Below, piece after piece: positions 9,163-18,444 of a stretch of DNA of 38,982 nt. The stretch is from assembly GCA_003560165.1 (NCBI GenBank), contig PWJC01000013.1, positions 1 through 38,982 of the forward strand. Direction: 5' to 3'. A program made the translations under genes and the position numbers. The notes beneath the pieces were generated by a model. It saw nothing but the letters and a program-made list of their open reading frames with translations, searched no databases and was not told the DNA's origin. The stretch's first letter is position 1, and each line of letters begins with the position of its first letter. The stretch comes from Bacteroidales bacterium (GTDB taxonomy: Bacteria > Bacteroidota > Bacteroidia > Bacteroidales > UBA7960).

Positions 9163-10949
9163 TCAGTAGATCAGGTCAAGGCCAAGTTCCCTTCTGAACT
9201 TTTGAAGCCCGGGGTTTTTCTCCATAAGTTTTTGCAGCTTTTCTTTAGGCAGATAGGCTTTCTGGCCCGATTTGCCCCTGGCGATCCGGGTCTGTATCAG
9301 CAGCGAATAATTGCCCAGTTCTCGGTGAAGCACCCCGAGGAGTTCGGGTGTTTTTTCCATTACGACCTCTTCCTGAATGGCATTGTCGACGCTTACCATA
9401 ATGACTCCATCTGCCAGGAGTTTGGGTTTGTGACGGGTCAGGGCCAAAAACAGGCCCAGACTATCCTCTTTATGAGAGGCGGCCAGTTGCTCCCACACTT
9501 CACGAAAACGCTCATTTGAAAATGCGGCCTCTGGCCGGTCGGACTCCCTGCCCTCCTGGGTTTGCTTTACTTCCTGCCTGGCTTTTTTCTCCTTGATTTT
9601 GAGGGTGAGCCTGCCGATGGGGCCTGAGGCCGGGACCTGCACTTCGGGCTTTTGTGCTGGCCGTGGCCCTGATCCTTTCGCGTGGGTTGCTGGCGGCTGA
9701 GAATCCTGGGCAGGCGTTTCGGAGCTTGCTGCTATGGCCGCGCCCCCGGCTTCAGTCTCCTGTATGTCTGCCCGGGCAACTGTCTGTTTGTTGACTCTGG
9801 TATCTGAAGGGGGGATCAACTCACGGGCCGACCCGCTGCTTGCTTCCGGGCTTTTTTTTTTACCAGGGAGGCCATTTGCAGGAGCGACAACTCCAGCAGC
9901 AGTCTTTTGTTGCTGCTGAGTTTGTATTGGGTGTCGGCCCTGTTGTTGATTTCCAGGGCAGACATCAGCAGGTCAGGGGGGCAGTTGGCGGTTTGCTCCA
10001 GGTATTTTTCCCTGATATCCTCACTGGCCTCAATGAGCGTGATGGTAGCGGGTTCCTTGCATACCAGAAGATTGCGCAGGTGGTTTCCATAACCGGCTAT
10101 GAAATCGGCCCCTTCGAAGCCCCTTTGGAGGATCTCATCGAGCAGCAGCAGTATCCCGGCGGGTTTTTCTTCGAGGATAAGGCCGGTCATTTTGAAATAA
10201 TAATCGTGGTCAAGAACGTTCAGGGTTTGGATTACCTGCTGATAACTGACTTTGTTCCCTGTAAAGCTGACGATCTGATCGAAGATCGACAAGGCGTCGC
10301 GCATGGCACCGTCTGCTTTTTGCCCGATGACGTGCAGGGCATTCACGTCGGCCTCCACCTTTTCCTTTTCGGCCACCCAGGCAAGCTGACGGCTGATGTC
10401 GTCGACGGTGATGCGGGCAAAGTCGAATATCTGGCAACGCGACAGTATGGTGGGGATGATCTTGTGTTTTTCGGTGGTAGCCAGGATAAACTTGGCATAG
10501 GCCGGAGGCTCTTCGAGTGTTTTCAGGAACGCATTGAAAGCCTGTTGGGAGAGCATGTGTACCTCATCGATGATATAGACCTTGTAGTTCCCTACCTGGG
10601 GTGGAATGCGGACCTGGTCGACCAGGGCGCGGATGCCGTCGACCGAATTGTTTGATGCGGCATCCAGTTCGTGCACGTTGAATGAATGCGAGTGGTTGAA
10701 TGAGGTGCATGATTCACACTCGTTGCATGCTTCGATGCTGCCGGTGAGCTTCTCGCAATTGATGGTCTTGGCCAGTATCCTGGCGCAGGTGGTTTTGCCC
10801 ACCCCCCTGGGGCCGCAGAAAAGGAAGGCCTGGGCAATGTGCTTGGTCCTGATGGCGTTTTTCAGGGTGTTGGTGATGGATTGCTGGCCCACCACCGTAT
10901 CGAAGGTAGAGGGTCTGTATTTACGGGCTGATACAACAAAGGAATCCAT
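9163..10949 (-). CDS. dnaX: DNA polymerase III subunit gamma/tau; full tau requires a -1 shift at an A10 tract (joins ORFs 10949..9816 and 9819..9163)
   Basis: N-terminal ORF: 'YRPSTFDTVVGQQSITNTLKNAI', Walker A 'GPRGVGKTTCARILAK', zinc module 'CNECESC', 'IDEVHMLSQQAFNAFLKTLEEPP'. Downstream ORF is a tau-like C-terminus ending 'LQKLMEKNPGLQKFRRELGLDLIY'. The two ORFs overlap by 4 nt in different frames. Confidence 0.9.
9816..10949 (-). CDS. dnaX: DnaX short form (gamma-like, 377 aa), the zero-frame product
   Basis: Contains AAA+ domains and collar (domain III); ends 'LLLELSLLQMASLVKKKARKQAAGRPVS*' just after the A10 tract. Confidence 0.85.
   Translation of the reverse strand: MDSFVVSARKYRPSTFDTVVGQQSITNTLKNAIRTKHIAQAFLFCGPRGVGKTTCARILAKTINCEKLTGSIEACNECESCTSFNHSHSFNVHELDAASNNSVDGIRALVDQVRIPPQVGNYKVYIIDEVHMLSQQAFNAFLKTLEEPPAYAKFILATTEKHKIIPTILSRCQIFDFARITVDDISRQLAWVAEKEKVEADVNALHVIGQKADGAMRDALSIFDQIVSFTGNKVSYQQVIQTLNVLDHDYYFKMTGLILEEKPAGILLLLDEILQRGFEGADFIAGYGNHLRNLLVCKEPATITLIEASEDIREKYLEQTANCPPDLLMSALEINNRADTQYKLSSNKRLLLELSLLQMASLVKKKARKQAAGRPVS
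9852..9861 (-). promoter_or_regulatory. Candidate slippery site A10 in dnaX
   Basis: Minus strand GTA AAA AAA AAA GCC in the zero frame; the -1 frame (GGT AAA AAA AAA AGC CCG GAA GCA ...) is open through to the tau C-terminal ORF. Confidence 0.7.
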
Positions 10950-10978
10950 CGGGCGAACGATCTTGATTATAGACTTTG

Positions 10979-10986
10979 CAAAGCTA
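10979..10986 (-). promoter_or_regulatory. -7 box (TAGCTTTG) upstream of dnaX
   Basis: Exact TAnnTTTG match 29 nt upstream of the dnaX ATG on the minus strand. Confidence 0.4.
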
Positions 10987-10997
10987 CGTATTTTTAT

Positions 10998-11039
10998 AAA
11001 AAACCCGGCAGTTGTTCGTCTGTTACTGCCGGGTTTTTT
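10998..11039 (-). terminator. Strong rho-independent terminator (potentially bidirectional) after tdh
   Basis: AAAAAACCCGGCAGT - TGTTCGTCTGTT - ACTGCCGGGTTTTTT, 15-bp arms. Confidence 0.9.
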
Positions 11040-11045
11040 GAGTGT

Positions 11046-12008
11046 CTAAATTAGGCCTTTCTCGTGCTTCTCGCCAATGGCCTTCAGCATATCGGCCGTC
11101 ATGCCATCCAGGTCGTAATCAGGCTTCCAACCCCAGTCCTGTCGGGCCGGGCCATCATCGACCGAATTGGGCCAGGAGTCAGCGATCTGCTGGCGGAAAT
11201 CGGGTTCGTACGAAATTTCAAACTCAGGAATGAACTTCCTGATCGATTCGGCCATTTCGCCCACGCTGAAGCTCATGGCGCCCACATTGTAATCACAATG
11301 GTAGTTCAGATCGGAAAAGTCAGCCTGCATCAGATCGACGGTGGCTTTCAGGCAATCGGGCATATACATCATCGGAAGCCGTGTATCCTCGTTCACAAAG
11401 CAGGTATATTTCTTATTTTTGATGGCTTCGTAATAGATGGCCACGGCGTAATCGGTGGTACCTCCACCGGGAAGGGTCTCGTGGCTGATGATGCCCGGAT
11501 AGCGCAGTCCCCTGACATCCATCCCGTAACGTTTTACATAATAGTCTCCGATTAATTCACCGGCCACCTTGGTCACACCGTAAATGGTGGTGGGTTTGAG
11601 TATGGTCTCCTGGGGGGTGTTGTCGACGGGGGTGGTGGGGCCGAATACGGCGATTGAGCTGGGTACCACGACCTGTTTCATGCCGTGCTCCCGTGCCAAC
11701 TCCAGTATATTTATCAGACCGTTCATGTTCACATCCCAGGCAAGCATGGGGTTCTTTTCGCCGGTGCCCGATAAAATGGCTGCCATATTGACAATGGCAT
11801 CGATCTTGTATTTTTTTACCACGGCAAGCAGCCCTTCCTTGTCAAGTGCGTCTACCACCTCGCAGGGCCCGGTGCTGGTGAGTTTTTCGGATGGTTTTGT
11901 TTTCCGTACACCGGCAACCACATGGTCTCCTCCATAGATGTCCCTCAATAACAGGGTTAACTCCGAGCCGATCTGTCCTGCTGATCCTACTACCAAGATG
12001 TTTTTCAT
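11046..12008 (-). CDS. tdh: NAD-dependent epimerase/dehydratase family L-threonine 3-dehydrogenase
   Basis: Rossmann 'ILVVGSAGQIGSELTLLLR', 'YGVTKVAGELIGDYY', 'RGLRYPGIIS', SDR-type TDH-like C-terminus; divergent from kbl, which supports the assignment. Confidence 0.85.
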   Translation of the reverse strand: MKNILVVGSAGQIGSELTLLLRDIYGGDHVVAGVRKTKPSEKLTSTGPCEVVDALDKEGLLAVVKKYKIDAIVNMAAILSGTGEKNPMLAWDVNMNGLINILELAREHGMKQVVVPSSIAVFGPTTPVDNTPQETILKPTTIYGVTKVAGELIGDYYVKRYGMDVRGLRYPGIISHETLPGGGTTDYAVAIYYEAIKNKKYTCFVNEDTRLPMMYMPDCLKATVDLMQADFSDLNYHCDYNVGAMSFSVGEMAESIRKFIPEFEISYEPDFRQQIADSWPNSVDDGPARQDWGWKPDYDLDGMTADMLKAIGEKHEKGLI

Positions 12009-12178
12009 TAGTTGTCTGATTTTTAGCCGTTAATATTACTATTTACACATGAAGTTCCCGTCGCGGCAGCAAAAATAGATATTTTTATGAAATATCCAAT
12101 AGGGTTAACTGCTTCAGCGGCTGTATACCCGGAAGGAAAATTGGGGATGCCGCCCTGGGGAGGCTGAAGGAAAAAAAC

Positions 12179-12186
12179 TATCTTTG
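12179..12186 (+). promoter_or_regulatory. -7 box (TATCTTTG) upstream of kbl
   Basis: Exact TAnnTTTG match upstream of kbl; weak -33. Confidence 0.35.
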
Positions 12187-12240
12187 CCCCTGGAAATCAT
12201 CAACGTTTTATTCATGTCCCAACCAAAAATCAAACAACGT

Positions 12241-13431
12241 ATGTACGGAAAAATAAAGGAACATCTTCAGCAGGAGCTGAAATCCATCCGGGAAGCCGGC
12301 TTGTACAAGGAGGAACGCATCATCGTGAGCCCCCAGGATGCGGTGATCAGGGTGCAGACCGGGCAGGAAGTGTTGAATTTTTGCGCAAACAATTACCTCG
12401 GGTTGTCCAATCATCCGGCCCTGATACAGGCCGCCAGGGAGGGCATGGACTCACGTGGCTTCGGCATGTCGTCGGTGAGGTTCATATGCGGCACCCAGGA
12501 CTTGCACAAAACCCTGGAAGAGAAGATCGCTGAATTTTTCGGCACCGAAGACACCATTTTGTACGCCGCTTGTTTCGATGCCAACGGCGGGGTGTTCGAA
12601 CCCCTCCTCACCGATGCCGATGCGATTATTTCCGATTCGTTGAATCATGCCTCCATCATTGACGGGGTGAGGCTTTGCAAGGCGGTGCGATACCGCTATA
12701 AGAATGCCGACATGACCGATTTGGAAGATAAACTGAAACAGGCCCAGGCGCAGCGTTTCCGGATCATTGTTACCGACGGGGTCTTTTCCATGGACGGCAA
12801 TGCCGCCCCCATGGACCGGATCGTTGAGCTGGCCAGGAAATACGATGCCCTGGTCATGGTAGACGAATGCCACTCGGCCGGAGTGGTGGGTGAAACCGGC
12901 CGGGGGGTCACCGAGCAATTCGATATCCGCGGAGAGGTGGACATTATCACAGGCACACTTGGAAAAGCCTTTGGGGGAGCCATTGGCGGCTTCACCACCG
13001 GCCGCAGGGAAATCATCGAATTGCTGCGGCAGCGCTCCAGGCCTTATCTTTTCTCCAACTCCCTGCCCCCCTCTGTGGTCAATGCCGGCATCAAGATGTT
13101 CGACATGATGGCCGAAACCCATGAACTCCAGGACAAGCTTCACCGGAATACGGAATATTTTATGGGAAAGATGAAGGAAGCCGGTTTTGACCTGAAGCCT
13201 ACCCAGTCGGCCATTGTGGCGGTGATGCTCTACGACGCCAAACTTTCACAGGATTTCGCGACCCGGCTGCTCGATGAGGGCATCTATGTGATCGGGTTCT
13301 ATTATCCGGTGGTCCCCAAAGGGGAGGCCCGGATCCGTGTGCAGGTATCTGCTGCCCACAAAACCAGCCACCTCGACCAGTGTGTAGAGGCCTTTGAAAA
13401 AGTGGGCAGGGAGCTGGGCGTATTGAAATAG
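12241..13431 (+). CDS. kbl: Glycine C-acetyltransferase (2-amino-3-ketobutyrate CoA ligase)
   Basis: 'MYGKIKEHLQQELKSIREAGLYKEERII', 'NFCANNYLGLSNHP', 'DECHSAGVVGETGRG', PLP lysine region 'DIITGTLGKAFGGAIGGFTTG'. Start at ATG 12241. Confidence 0.95.
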   Translation: MYGKIKEHLQQELKSIREAGLYKEERIIVSPQDAVIRVQTGQEVLNFCANNYLGLSNHPALIQAAREGMDSRGFGMSSVRFICGTQDLHKTLEEKIAEFFGTEDTILYAACFDANGGVFEPLLTDADAIISDSLNHASIIDGVRLCKAVRYRYKNADMTDLEDKLKQAQAQRFRIIVTDGVFSMDGNAAPMDRIVELARKYDALVMVDECHSAGVVGETGRGVTEQFDIRGEVDIITGTLGKAFGGAIGGFTTGRREIIELLRQRSRPYLFSNSLPPSVVNAGIKMFDMMAETHELQDKLHRNTEYFMGKMKEAGFDLKPTQSAIVAVMLYDAKLSQDFATRLLDEGIYVIGFYYPVVPKGEARIRVQVSAAHKTSHLDQCVEAFEKVGRELGVLK

Positions 13432-13435
13432 GCCG

Positions 13436-14236
13436 ATGCTGAAGCTGGTAGACACCCACACCCACCTTTACCTGTCGCAATTTGACGCGGACCGGGAAAC
13501 TGTGGTGCGAAATGCCAGAGCAGCCGGGGTGAGGCAGATGCTCATGCCCAATATCGACAGCCACACCGCAGGCCCCATGCTTTCGGTGGCCCGGCAGTTT
13601 CCCGGCATCTGCCTCCCGATGATGGGGCTGCATCCGACCTCCGTCAAGGCCACCTGGCGTTCCGAGCTGGACCATATTGAAAGCTGGCTCGGCAAGGGAG
13701 GCTTTGTGGCCATTGGCGAAACCGGCATGGATCTTTACTGGGATACCAGCTTCGCCCCTGCGCAGGCAGAAAGCCTTGAACGTCACATCGGGTGGGCCCT
13801 CAAATTCGGACTCCCCCTGGTGTTGCACTCCCGCAATGCCCTCAATGAAATATTTGACATACTGCAAGCCTGCCGTGGTCAGGGACTGAAAGGGGTGTTC
13901 CATTGTTTCCCCGGCGATGCCTCACAGGCGGCAAAAGCCATTGATATGGGGTTTTTGCTGGGTGTCGGAGGTGTGCTTACCTACAAGAACAGCCAGATGG
14001 CTGGGGTGGCAAAGTATGCAGCCCTATCTGACATGGTCCTGGAAACGGATGCGCCCTTCCTGGCACCTGAACCCCATCGGGGCAAAAGGAACGAGAGTGC
14101 ATTCCTGTTGGCCATTGCACAAAGGCTTGCAGAGATCAAAGGAATGGATGTGGATGAGGTGGCGGCAACGACCACCCGGAATGCCGTAAAATTATTCGCC
14201 CTGAACCAGAAAGTCCCTAAGACAGAAACGCCATGA
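13436..14236 (+). CDS. TatD family metal-dependent hydrolase
   Basis: 'LVDTHTHLYLSQFDADR', 'IGETGMDLYW', 'LVLHSRNA', 'GVFHCFPGD', 'LETDAPFLAPEPHRGKRNES'. Confidence 0.93.
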   Translation: MLKLVDTHTHLYLSQFDADRETVVRNARAAGVRQMLMPNIDSHTAGPMLSVARQFPGICLPMMGLHPTSVKATWRSELDHIESWLGKGGFVAIGETGMDLYWDTSFAPAQAESLERHIGWALKFGLPLVLHSRNALNEIFDILQACRGQGLKGVFHCFPGDASQAAKAIDMGFLLGVGGVLTYKNSQMAGVAKYAALSDMVLETDAPFLAPEPHRGKRNESAFLLAIAQRLAEIKGMDVDEVAATTTRNAVKLFALNQKVPKTETP

Positions 14237-15261
14237 GCATGCAACCCGGCATACTGGTGATCTATACCGGTGGCACCATCGGCATGGTCGAGGATTCGGA
14301 AACCGGGGTGTTGAATCCCTTTGATTTCGAACACCTCACCGATCAGATACCGGAGATCAAAAAATTCAATTACCGGATCGACAGCATTTCGTTCGATCCC
14401 ATTATCGATTCGTCCAATATGGAACCGGCTGTGTGGGTGCGCCTGGCCAGGCTTCTGGAAGAAAACTATGAGGCCTATGAGGGGTTCGTTATTTTGCATG
14501 GGTCCGACACCATGGCCTATACGGCCTCGGCCCTCAGCTTCATGCTCGAGAATCTGTCCAGGCCGGTGATATTGACGGGGTCGCAGTTGCCTATCGGTAT
14601 GATCAGGACCGACGGAAAGGAAAATTTCATCACTGCCATCGAGATCGCTGCCGCCAGAAAAGACGGGAGGGCCATCGTGCCTGAGGTTTGCATTTATTTC
14701 GAATATCAGCTATACCGTGGCAACCGCACCCATAAATACAATGCCGAGCATTTTGAAGCATTCCGCTCGGTCAATTACCCCGTGCTGGCACAGGCCGGGG
14801 TGCACATCAGGTACAATGAGGCCGCCATTCACCAGGCCACCGATCAGGAATTCCGGATCTTCACCCGGCTGGACACCAATATCGCCGTGTTGAAGCTTTT
14901 TCCGGGTATCAGCCCTTCGGTGGTTTCGGCCGTGCTTTCGACCGAAGGGGTCAGGGCCGTGATCATTGAAACTTACGGGGCAGGCAATGCCCCCACTCAG
15001 CAATGGTTTATGGAAGCGTTGCGAGAGGCCACCGCCAAAGGACTCATTATCTGCAATGTTTCCCAATGCCGTGGCGGGGCTGTCATCCAGGGGAAATACG
15101 AAACCAGCGCCTGGCTCGAAAAAGCCGGCGTGGTCAGCGGCCGCGACATGACCATCGAGGCGGCTGTCACCAAATTGATGTACCTGCTTGGCAACGGGTA
15201 TTCGACCAGCCGGGTTAAAAAGTATTTTCAGAAACCCCTGCGCGGTGAGATGACCGCCTGA
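14233..15261 (+). CDS. ansA: Type I asparaginase
   Basis: 'ILVIYTGGTIGMVED', 'GFVILHGSDTMAYTASALSFML', 'PVILTGSQLPIG', 'RTDGKENFITAIE'. Overlaps the tatD stop by 4 nt. Confidence 0.93.
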   Translation: MSMQPGILVIYTGGTIGMVEDSETGVLNPFDFEHLTDQIPEIKKFNYRIDSISFDPIIDSSNMEPAVWVRLARLLEENYEAYEGFVILHGSDTMAYTASALSFMLENLSRPVILTGSQLPIGMIRTDGKENFITAIEIAAARKDGRAIVPEVCIYFEYQLYRGNRTHKYNAEHFEAFRSVNYPVLAQAGVHIRYNEAAIHQATDQEFRIFTRLDTNIAVLKLFPGISPSVVSAVLSTEGVRAVIIETYGAGNAPTQQWFMEALREATAKGLIICNVSQCRGGAVIQGKYETSAWLEKAGVVSGRDMTIEAAVTKLMYLLGNGYSTSRVKKYFQKPLRGEMTA

Positions 15262-15264
15262 ATC

Positions 15265-16908
15265 TTACTTGCTGCACTTTTCCTCGTGCATGAAGGGGTA
15301 GCGGAAGTCGGTGGGGGGGTTGAAGGTTTCTTTTACAGTACGTGCATTAATCCACCTCAGCAGGTTCAGGTAACTCCCGGCTTTGTCGTTGGTTCCTGAC
15401 ATCCTTGAGCCCCCGAATGGCTGCTGGCCTACAACCGAACCCGTGGGCTTGTCGTTGAAGTACATATTCCCTGCAGCATACCTCAGAATCTGGCAGGCCT
15501 TGACCGTGGCGTGACGGTCTTTTGAAAAAATGGCCCCGGTGAGGCCGAAGGGCGATGTCTCGTTGCAAATGTGAAGGGTTTTTTCAAAGTCCTGATCTTC
15601 ATAAACAAAAACAGAAAGTACGGGCCCGAATATTTCTTCCTCCATGGTGACAAAATGGGGGTCGGTGGTAAGGATTACCGTGGGTTCGATGAAAAAGCCA
15701 CTTGATTTGTCCCCCCGGCCGCCGGCGATTACTTCGGCGGCTTGAGACTGCCTGGCCTTGTCGATATAGCCCATGATCTTGTCCCAGGCCTTTTCATCGA
15801 TCACGGCATTGACAAAATTACAAAAGTCACGCACATCCCCTTTGCGGATCATGCCGGTATTTTTTTCGATCCGGCGGCGCACGGCATCCCAAAGCGAACG
15901 GGGAATATAGGCCCTGGAAGCTGCTGAGCATTTTTGCCCCTGGTATTCGAACGCACCCCTGACCAGGGCGGTGGATACCTCATCCACATTGGCTGAGGGA
16001 TGAACAAACACAAAATCCTTTCCTCCGGTTTCCCCCACTATCCGTGGGTAAGACCGGTAATTGCCCAGGTTTTCGCCGATGGTCTTCCAGATGTGGTTGA
16101 AGGTATTGTTGGAACCCGTAAAATGGACCCCACCCAGGTTTTTGTCTTTCAACGCGATGTCGCCGATCAGGCCGCCCCGCCCCGGGATGAAATTGATCAC
16201 TCCGTCGGGTACCCCGGCCTCCCGGTAGATCTGCATCAGGTAGTAATTCGACAAAAGGGCGGTTGAGGAGGGCTTCCACAATACCGTGTTGCCGAGCATG
16301 ACCGGGGCAAGCACCAGGTTGGACGCAATGGCGGTGAAATTAAAGGGACTTACGGCAAATACAAAACCTTCCAGGGGCCGGTATTCAATACGGTTCAGGT
16401 TGCCCACTTCCGAATGGGGCTGGTTGTCGTAAATCTCCGAAACATAGTGTGCGTTGAAGCGAATAAAGTCAATGGTTTCGCAGGCGGCATCTATTTCGGC
16501 CTGGTAGGCGTTCTTGCCCTGGCCCAGCATGGTGGCTGCATTGATCAGTTCGCGGTATTTGGCAGAGATCAGTTCCGCTATCTTCAGTGCGATGGAAACC
16601 CGTTCCACCCAGGATATTTCGGCCCATTCCCTGTGGGCCTCCTTGGCAGCTTCAATGGCCATCCTGACTTCTTTTTCGGTGGCCTGGTGGTAAGTGGCCA
16701 GTACATGAGAATGCTTGTGTGGCATAACCACCCTGGCGGTATTGCCGGTATGTATTTCCTTTCCTCCGATAATCAGGGGAATCTCTATCTGCAGTTTGCT
16801 CTGACGTTGGAGTTCGGCATCCAGGGCCCTGCGTTTGGGGGTGCCTTTGGTATAGGAATTAACGGCTTCGTTTTGGGGGCGGGCATAATAAAATTGTGCG
16901 TTGTTCAT
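15265..16908 (-). CDS. pruA: L-glutamate gamma-semialdehyde (1-pyrroline-5-carboxylate) dehydrogenase
   Basis: 'VSPFNFTAIASNLVLAPVMLGNTVLWKPS', 'IVGETGGKDFVFVHPSA', 'YQGQKCSAASRAYIP', 'QQPFGGSRMSGTNDKAGS'. Start at ATG 16908 ('MNNAQFYYARP'). Confidence 0.93.
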   Translation of the reverse strand: MNNAQFYYARPQNEAVNSYTKGTPKRRALDAELQRQSKLQIEIPLIIGGKEIHTGNTARVVMPHKHSHVLATYHQATEKEVRMAIEAAKEAHREWAEISWVERVSIALKIAELISAKYRELINAATMLGQGKNAYQAEIDAACETIDFIRFNAHYVSEIYDNQPHSEVGNLNRIEYRPLEGFVFAVSPFNFTAIASNLVLAPVMLGNTVLWKPSSTALLSNYYLMQIYREAGVPDGVINFIPGRGGLIGDIALKDKNLGGVHFTGSNNTFNHIWKTIGENLGNYRSYPRIVGETGGKDFVFVHPSANVDEVSTALVRGAFEYQGQKCSAASRAYIPRSLWDAVRRRIEKNTGMIRKGDVRDFCNFVNAVIDEKAWDKIMGYIDKARQSQAAEVIAGGRGDKSSGFFIEPTVILTTDPHFVTMEEEIFGPVLSVFVYEDQDFEKTLHICNETSPFGLTGAIFSKDRHATVKACQILRYAAGNMYFNDKPTGSVVGQQPFGGSRMSGTNDKAGSYLNLLRWINARTVKETFNPPTDFRYPFMHEEKCSK

Positions 16909-17041
16909 GTCAAAGGCTTTTTGGCTTGTTTGGTGAATAGATGCGGCGGGTAAGGCAACTGCCTCAGTGGGCATGGCCTCCTTTCCCGGGTCACGGTGGC
17001 CAGAGGTTCAACAAGAAAGTCCGTGAAATGTTTATCCGCTT

Positions 17042-17827
17042 TCAGGCCTTTGCGGCTTCCCTGGCGGCCACGTTCTGTGAGATGCGGATGCTCACTTCGT
17101 AAAGGGCGAAAAGGGGCAGGCCAACCAGGATCTGGCTGAACACATCGGGAGGGGTGATCAGGGCAGCCAGGGCGATGATGAGCACGAAGGCAAGGCGGCG
17201 GTTTTTGCGCATGGTGGCCGGTGTAAGGATGCCCACCCTGCTCAGGAAAAAGACAAAAACGGGGAGTTCGAAAAGGATGCCCGTGGCGAAGGTTATGGTG
17301 GTTACCGTGCTGATGAACGAACGCAATGCCACCTGGTTCTCTACCAGGCCACTCACCTGGTAAGAACCCAGGAAATTGACCGACAGGGGAACGATCAGAA
17401 AATAGCTGAACAAAACACCGGTGAGGAACAATCCGGAAATGATCACCACTGCCCCCCCTGAGTTGGCCCTTTCGGCAGGGGTAAGCCCCGGCCTGATAAA
17501 ACGCCAGAACTCATAAACGATATAGGGTATGGAAACAATGATGCCCACAATCAGTGAAACCACCACATGAGTGGTAAACTGACCCGCCAGGTCGATGTTG
17601 ATCAGTTTCAGGGGTTCGGCATTGATGCAAAGGGCAGGGGCCGACAATTGCTGAGAAAGCCAGCAAAAGGCGCGGTTGGTGATAAAATAGGGCTCTTTCG
17701 GGGCCAGGATCACCCGGGTGAACAGAAAGTTCTTGGCGATGAAGGCCAGGATGGCAAAGGCAACTACGGCAAGGGCCGACCTGATCAGATGGCCGCGCAG
17801 CTCTTCCAGGTGGCCCCAGAACGTCAT
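17042..17827 (-). CDS. tatC: Sec-independent protein translocase TatC
   Basis: 'MTFWGHLEELRGHLIRSALAV', 'YEFWRFIRPGLTPAER', 'FELPVFVFFLSRVGILTPATMRKNRRLAFVLIIALAALITPPD'. Start at ATG 17827. Confidence 0.95.
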   Translation of the reverse strand: MTFWGHLEELRGHLIRSALAVVAFAILAFIAKNFLFTRVILAPKEPYFITNRAFCWLSQQLSAPALCINAEPLKLINIDLAGQFTTHVVVSLIVGIIVSIPYIVYEFWRFIRPGLTPAERANSGGAVVIISGLFLTGVLFSYFLIVPLSVNFLGSYQVSGLVENQVALRSFISTVTTITFATGILFELPVFVFFLSRVGILTPATMRKNRRLAFVLIIALAALITPPDVFSQILVGLPLFALYEVSIRISQNVAAREAAKA

Positions 17828-17922
17828 GGTGCCATCAAGGCTTTTCCGGTATGTGTTTTCCTGGTTCGTCAAAATAGTTCGCCTGGGATTTACGGACAAA
17901 AATAGTACAAAAAACAGGCATA

Positions 17923-17947
17923 AAAAAAGCCCGCCGGTAAGCGGGCA
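17923..17947 (-). terminator. Rho-independent terminator after the ferredoxin gene
   Basis: Minus strand GCCCGC-TTACCG-GCGGGC followed by TTTTTTT. Confidence 0.8.
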
Positions 17948-17996
17948 GGCTTTGAGATGATTTCTGCCTCAACAGGATGTTGAAGTCAGACAGGGC

Positions 17997-18164
17997 TTAT
18001 TCGGGATGAATTGCTTCAACCGGGCAAACGTCTGCGCAGGCACCGCAGTCGGTACATACATCGGGATCTATCTTATAGATATCACCTTCAGAAATAGCAT
18101 CAACCGGGCATTCGTCAATGCAGCTGCCGCATGCAGTGCAATCGTCATTGATTATGTAAGCCAT
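17997..18164 (-). CDS. 2[4Fe-4S] ferredoxin
   Basis: 'CTACGSCIDECP' and 'CTDCGACADVCP', two CxxCxxCxxxCP motifs; start at 'MAYIINDDC'. Confidence 0.95.
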   Translation of the reverse strand: MAYIINDDCTACGSCIDECPVDAISEGDIYKIDPDVCTDCGACADVCPVEAIHPE

Positions 18165-18207
18165 TTCACTGTGTTTTTTGGTTCCTAAATTCAGAATTAA
18201 TTCGCCA

Positions 18208-18215
18208 CAAATGTA
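18208..18215 (-). promoter_or_regulatory. -7 box (TACATTTG) upstream of ferredoxin
   Basis: Exact TAnnTTTG match 43 nt upstream of the ferredoxin ATG. Confidence 0.4.
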
Positions 18216-18444
18216 CATGATTTGGAAACACCTTCTGCAACTTTTCGATAGCCCGCTTTAATTTGAAATTGATTTAAATAAAGGTTTTGTAAACAAGGGG
18301 TTGGAGGTTGCGGAAACAAAAAAAATGGCGATTTTTTCAAGCGGATACGCATTAAACATGTAACTTCGCAAAATCAATTGGATGCAAATACATTACAGTT
18401 AATCAACCAACTTATCGTCTATCTACAAAAATCTGCAGTTTATT

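Noticed and set aside
9163-9819. Downstream dnaX ORF as an independent gene starting at TTG 9819
   Set aside because: The -1 frame is open upstream to the A10 tract and the protein is a tau C-terminus, so it is better explained as part of dnaX.
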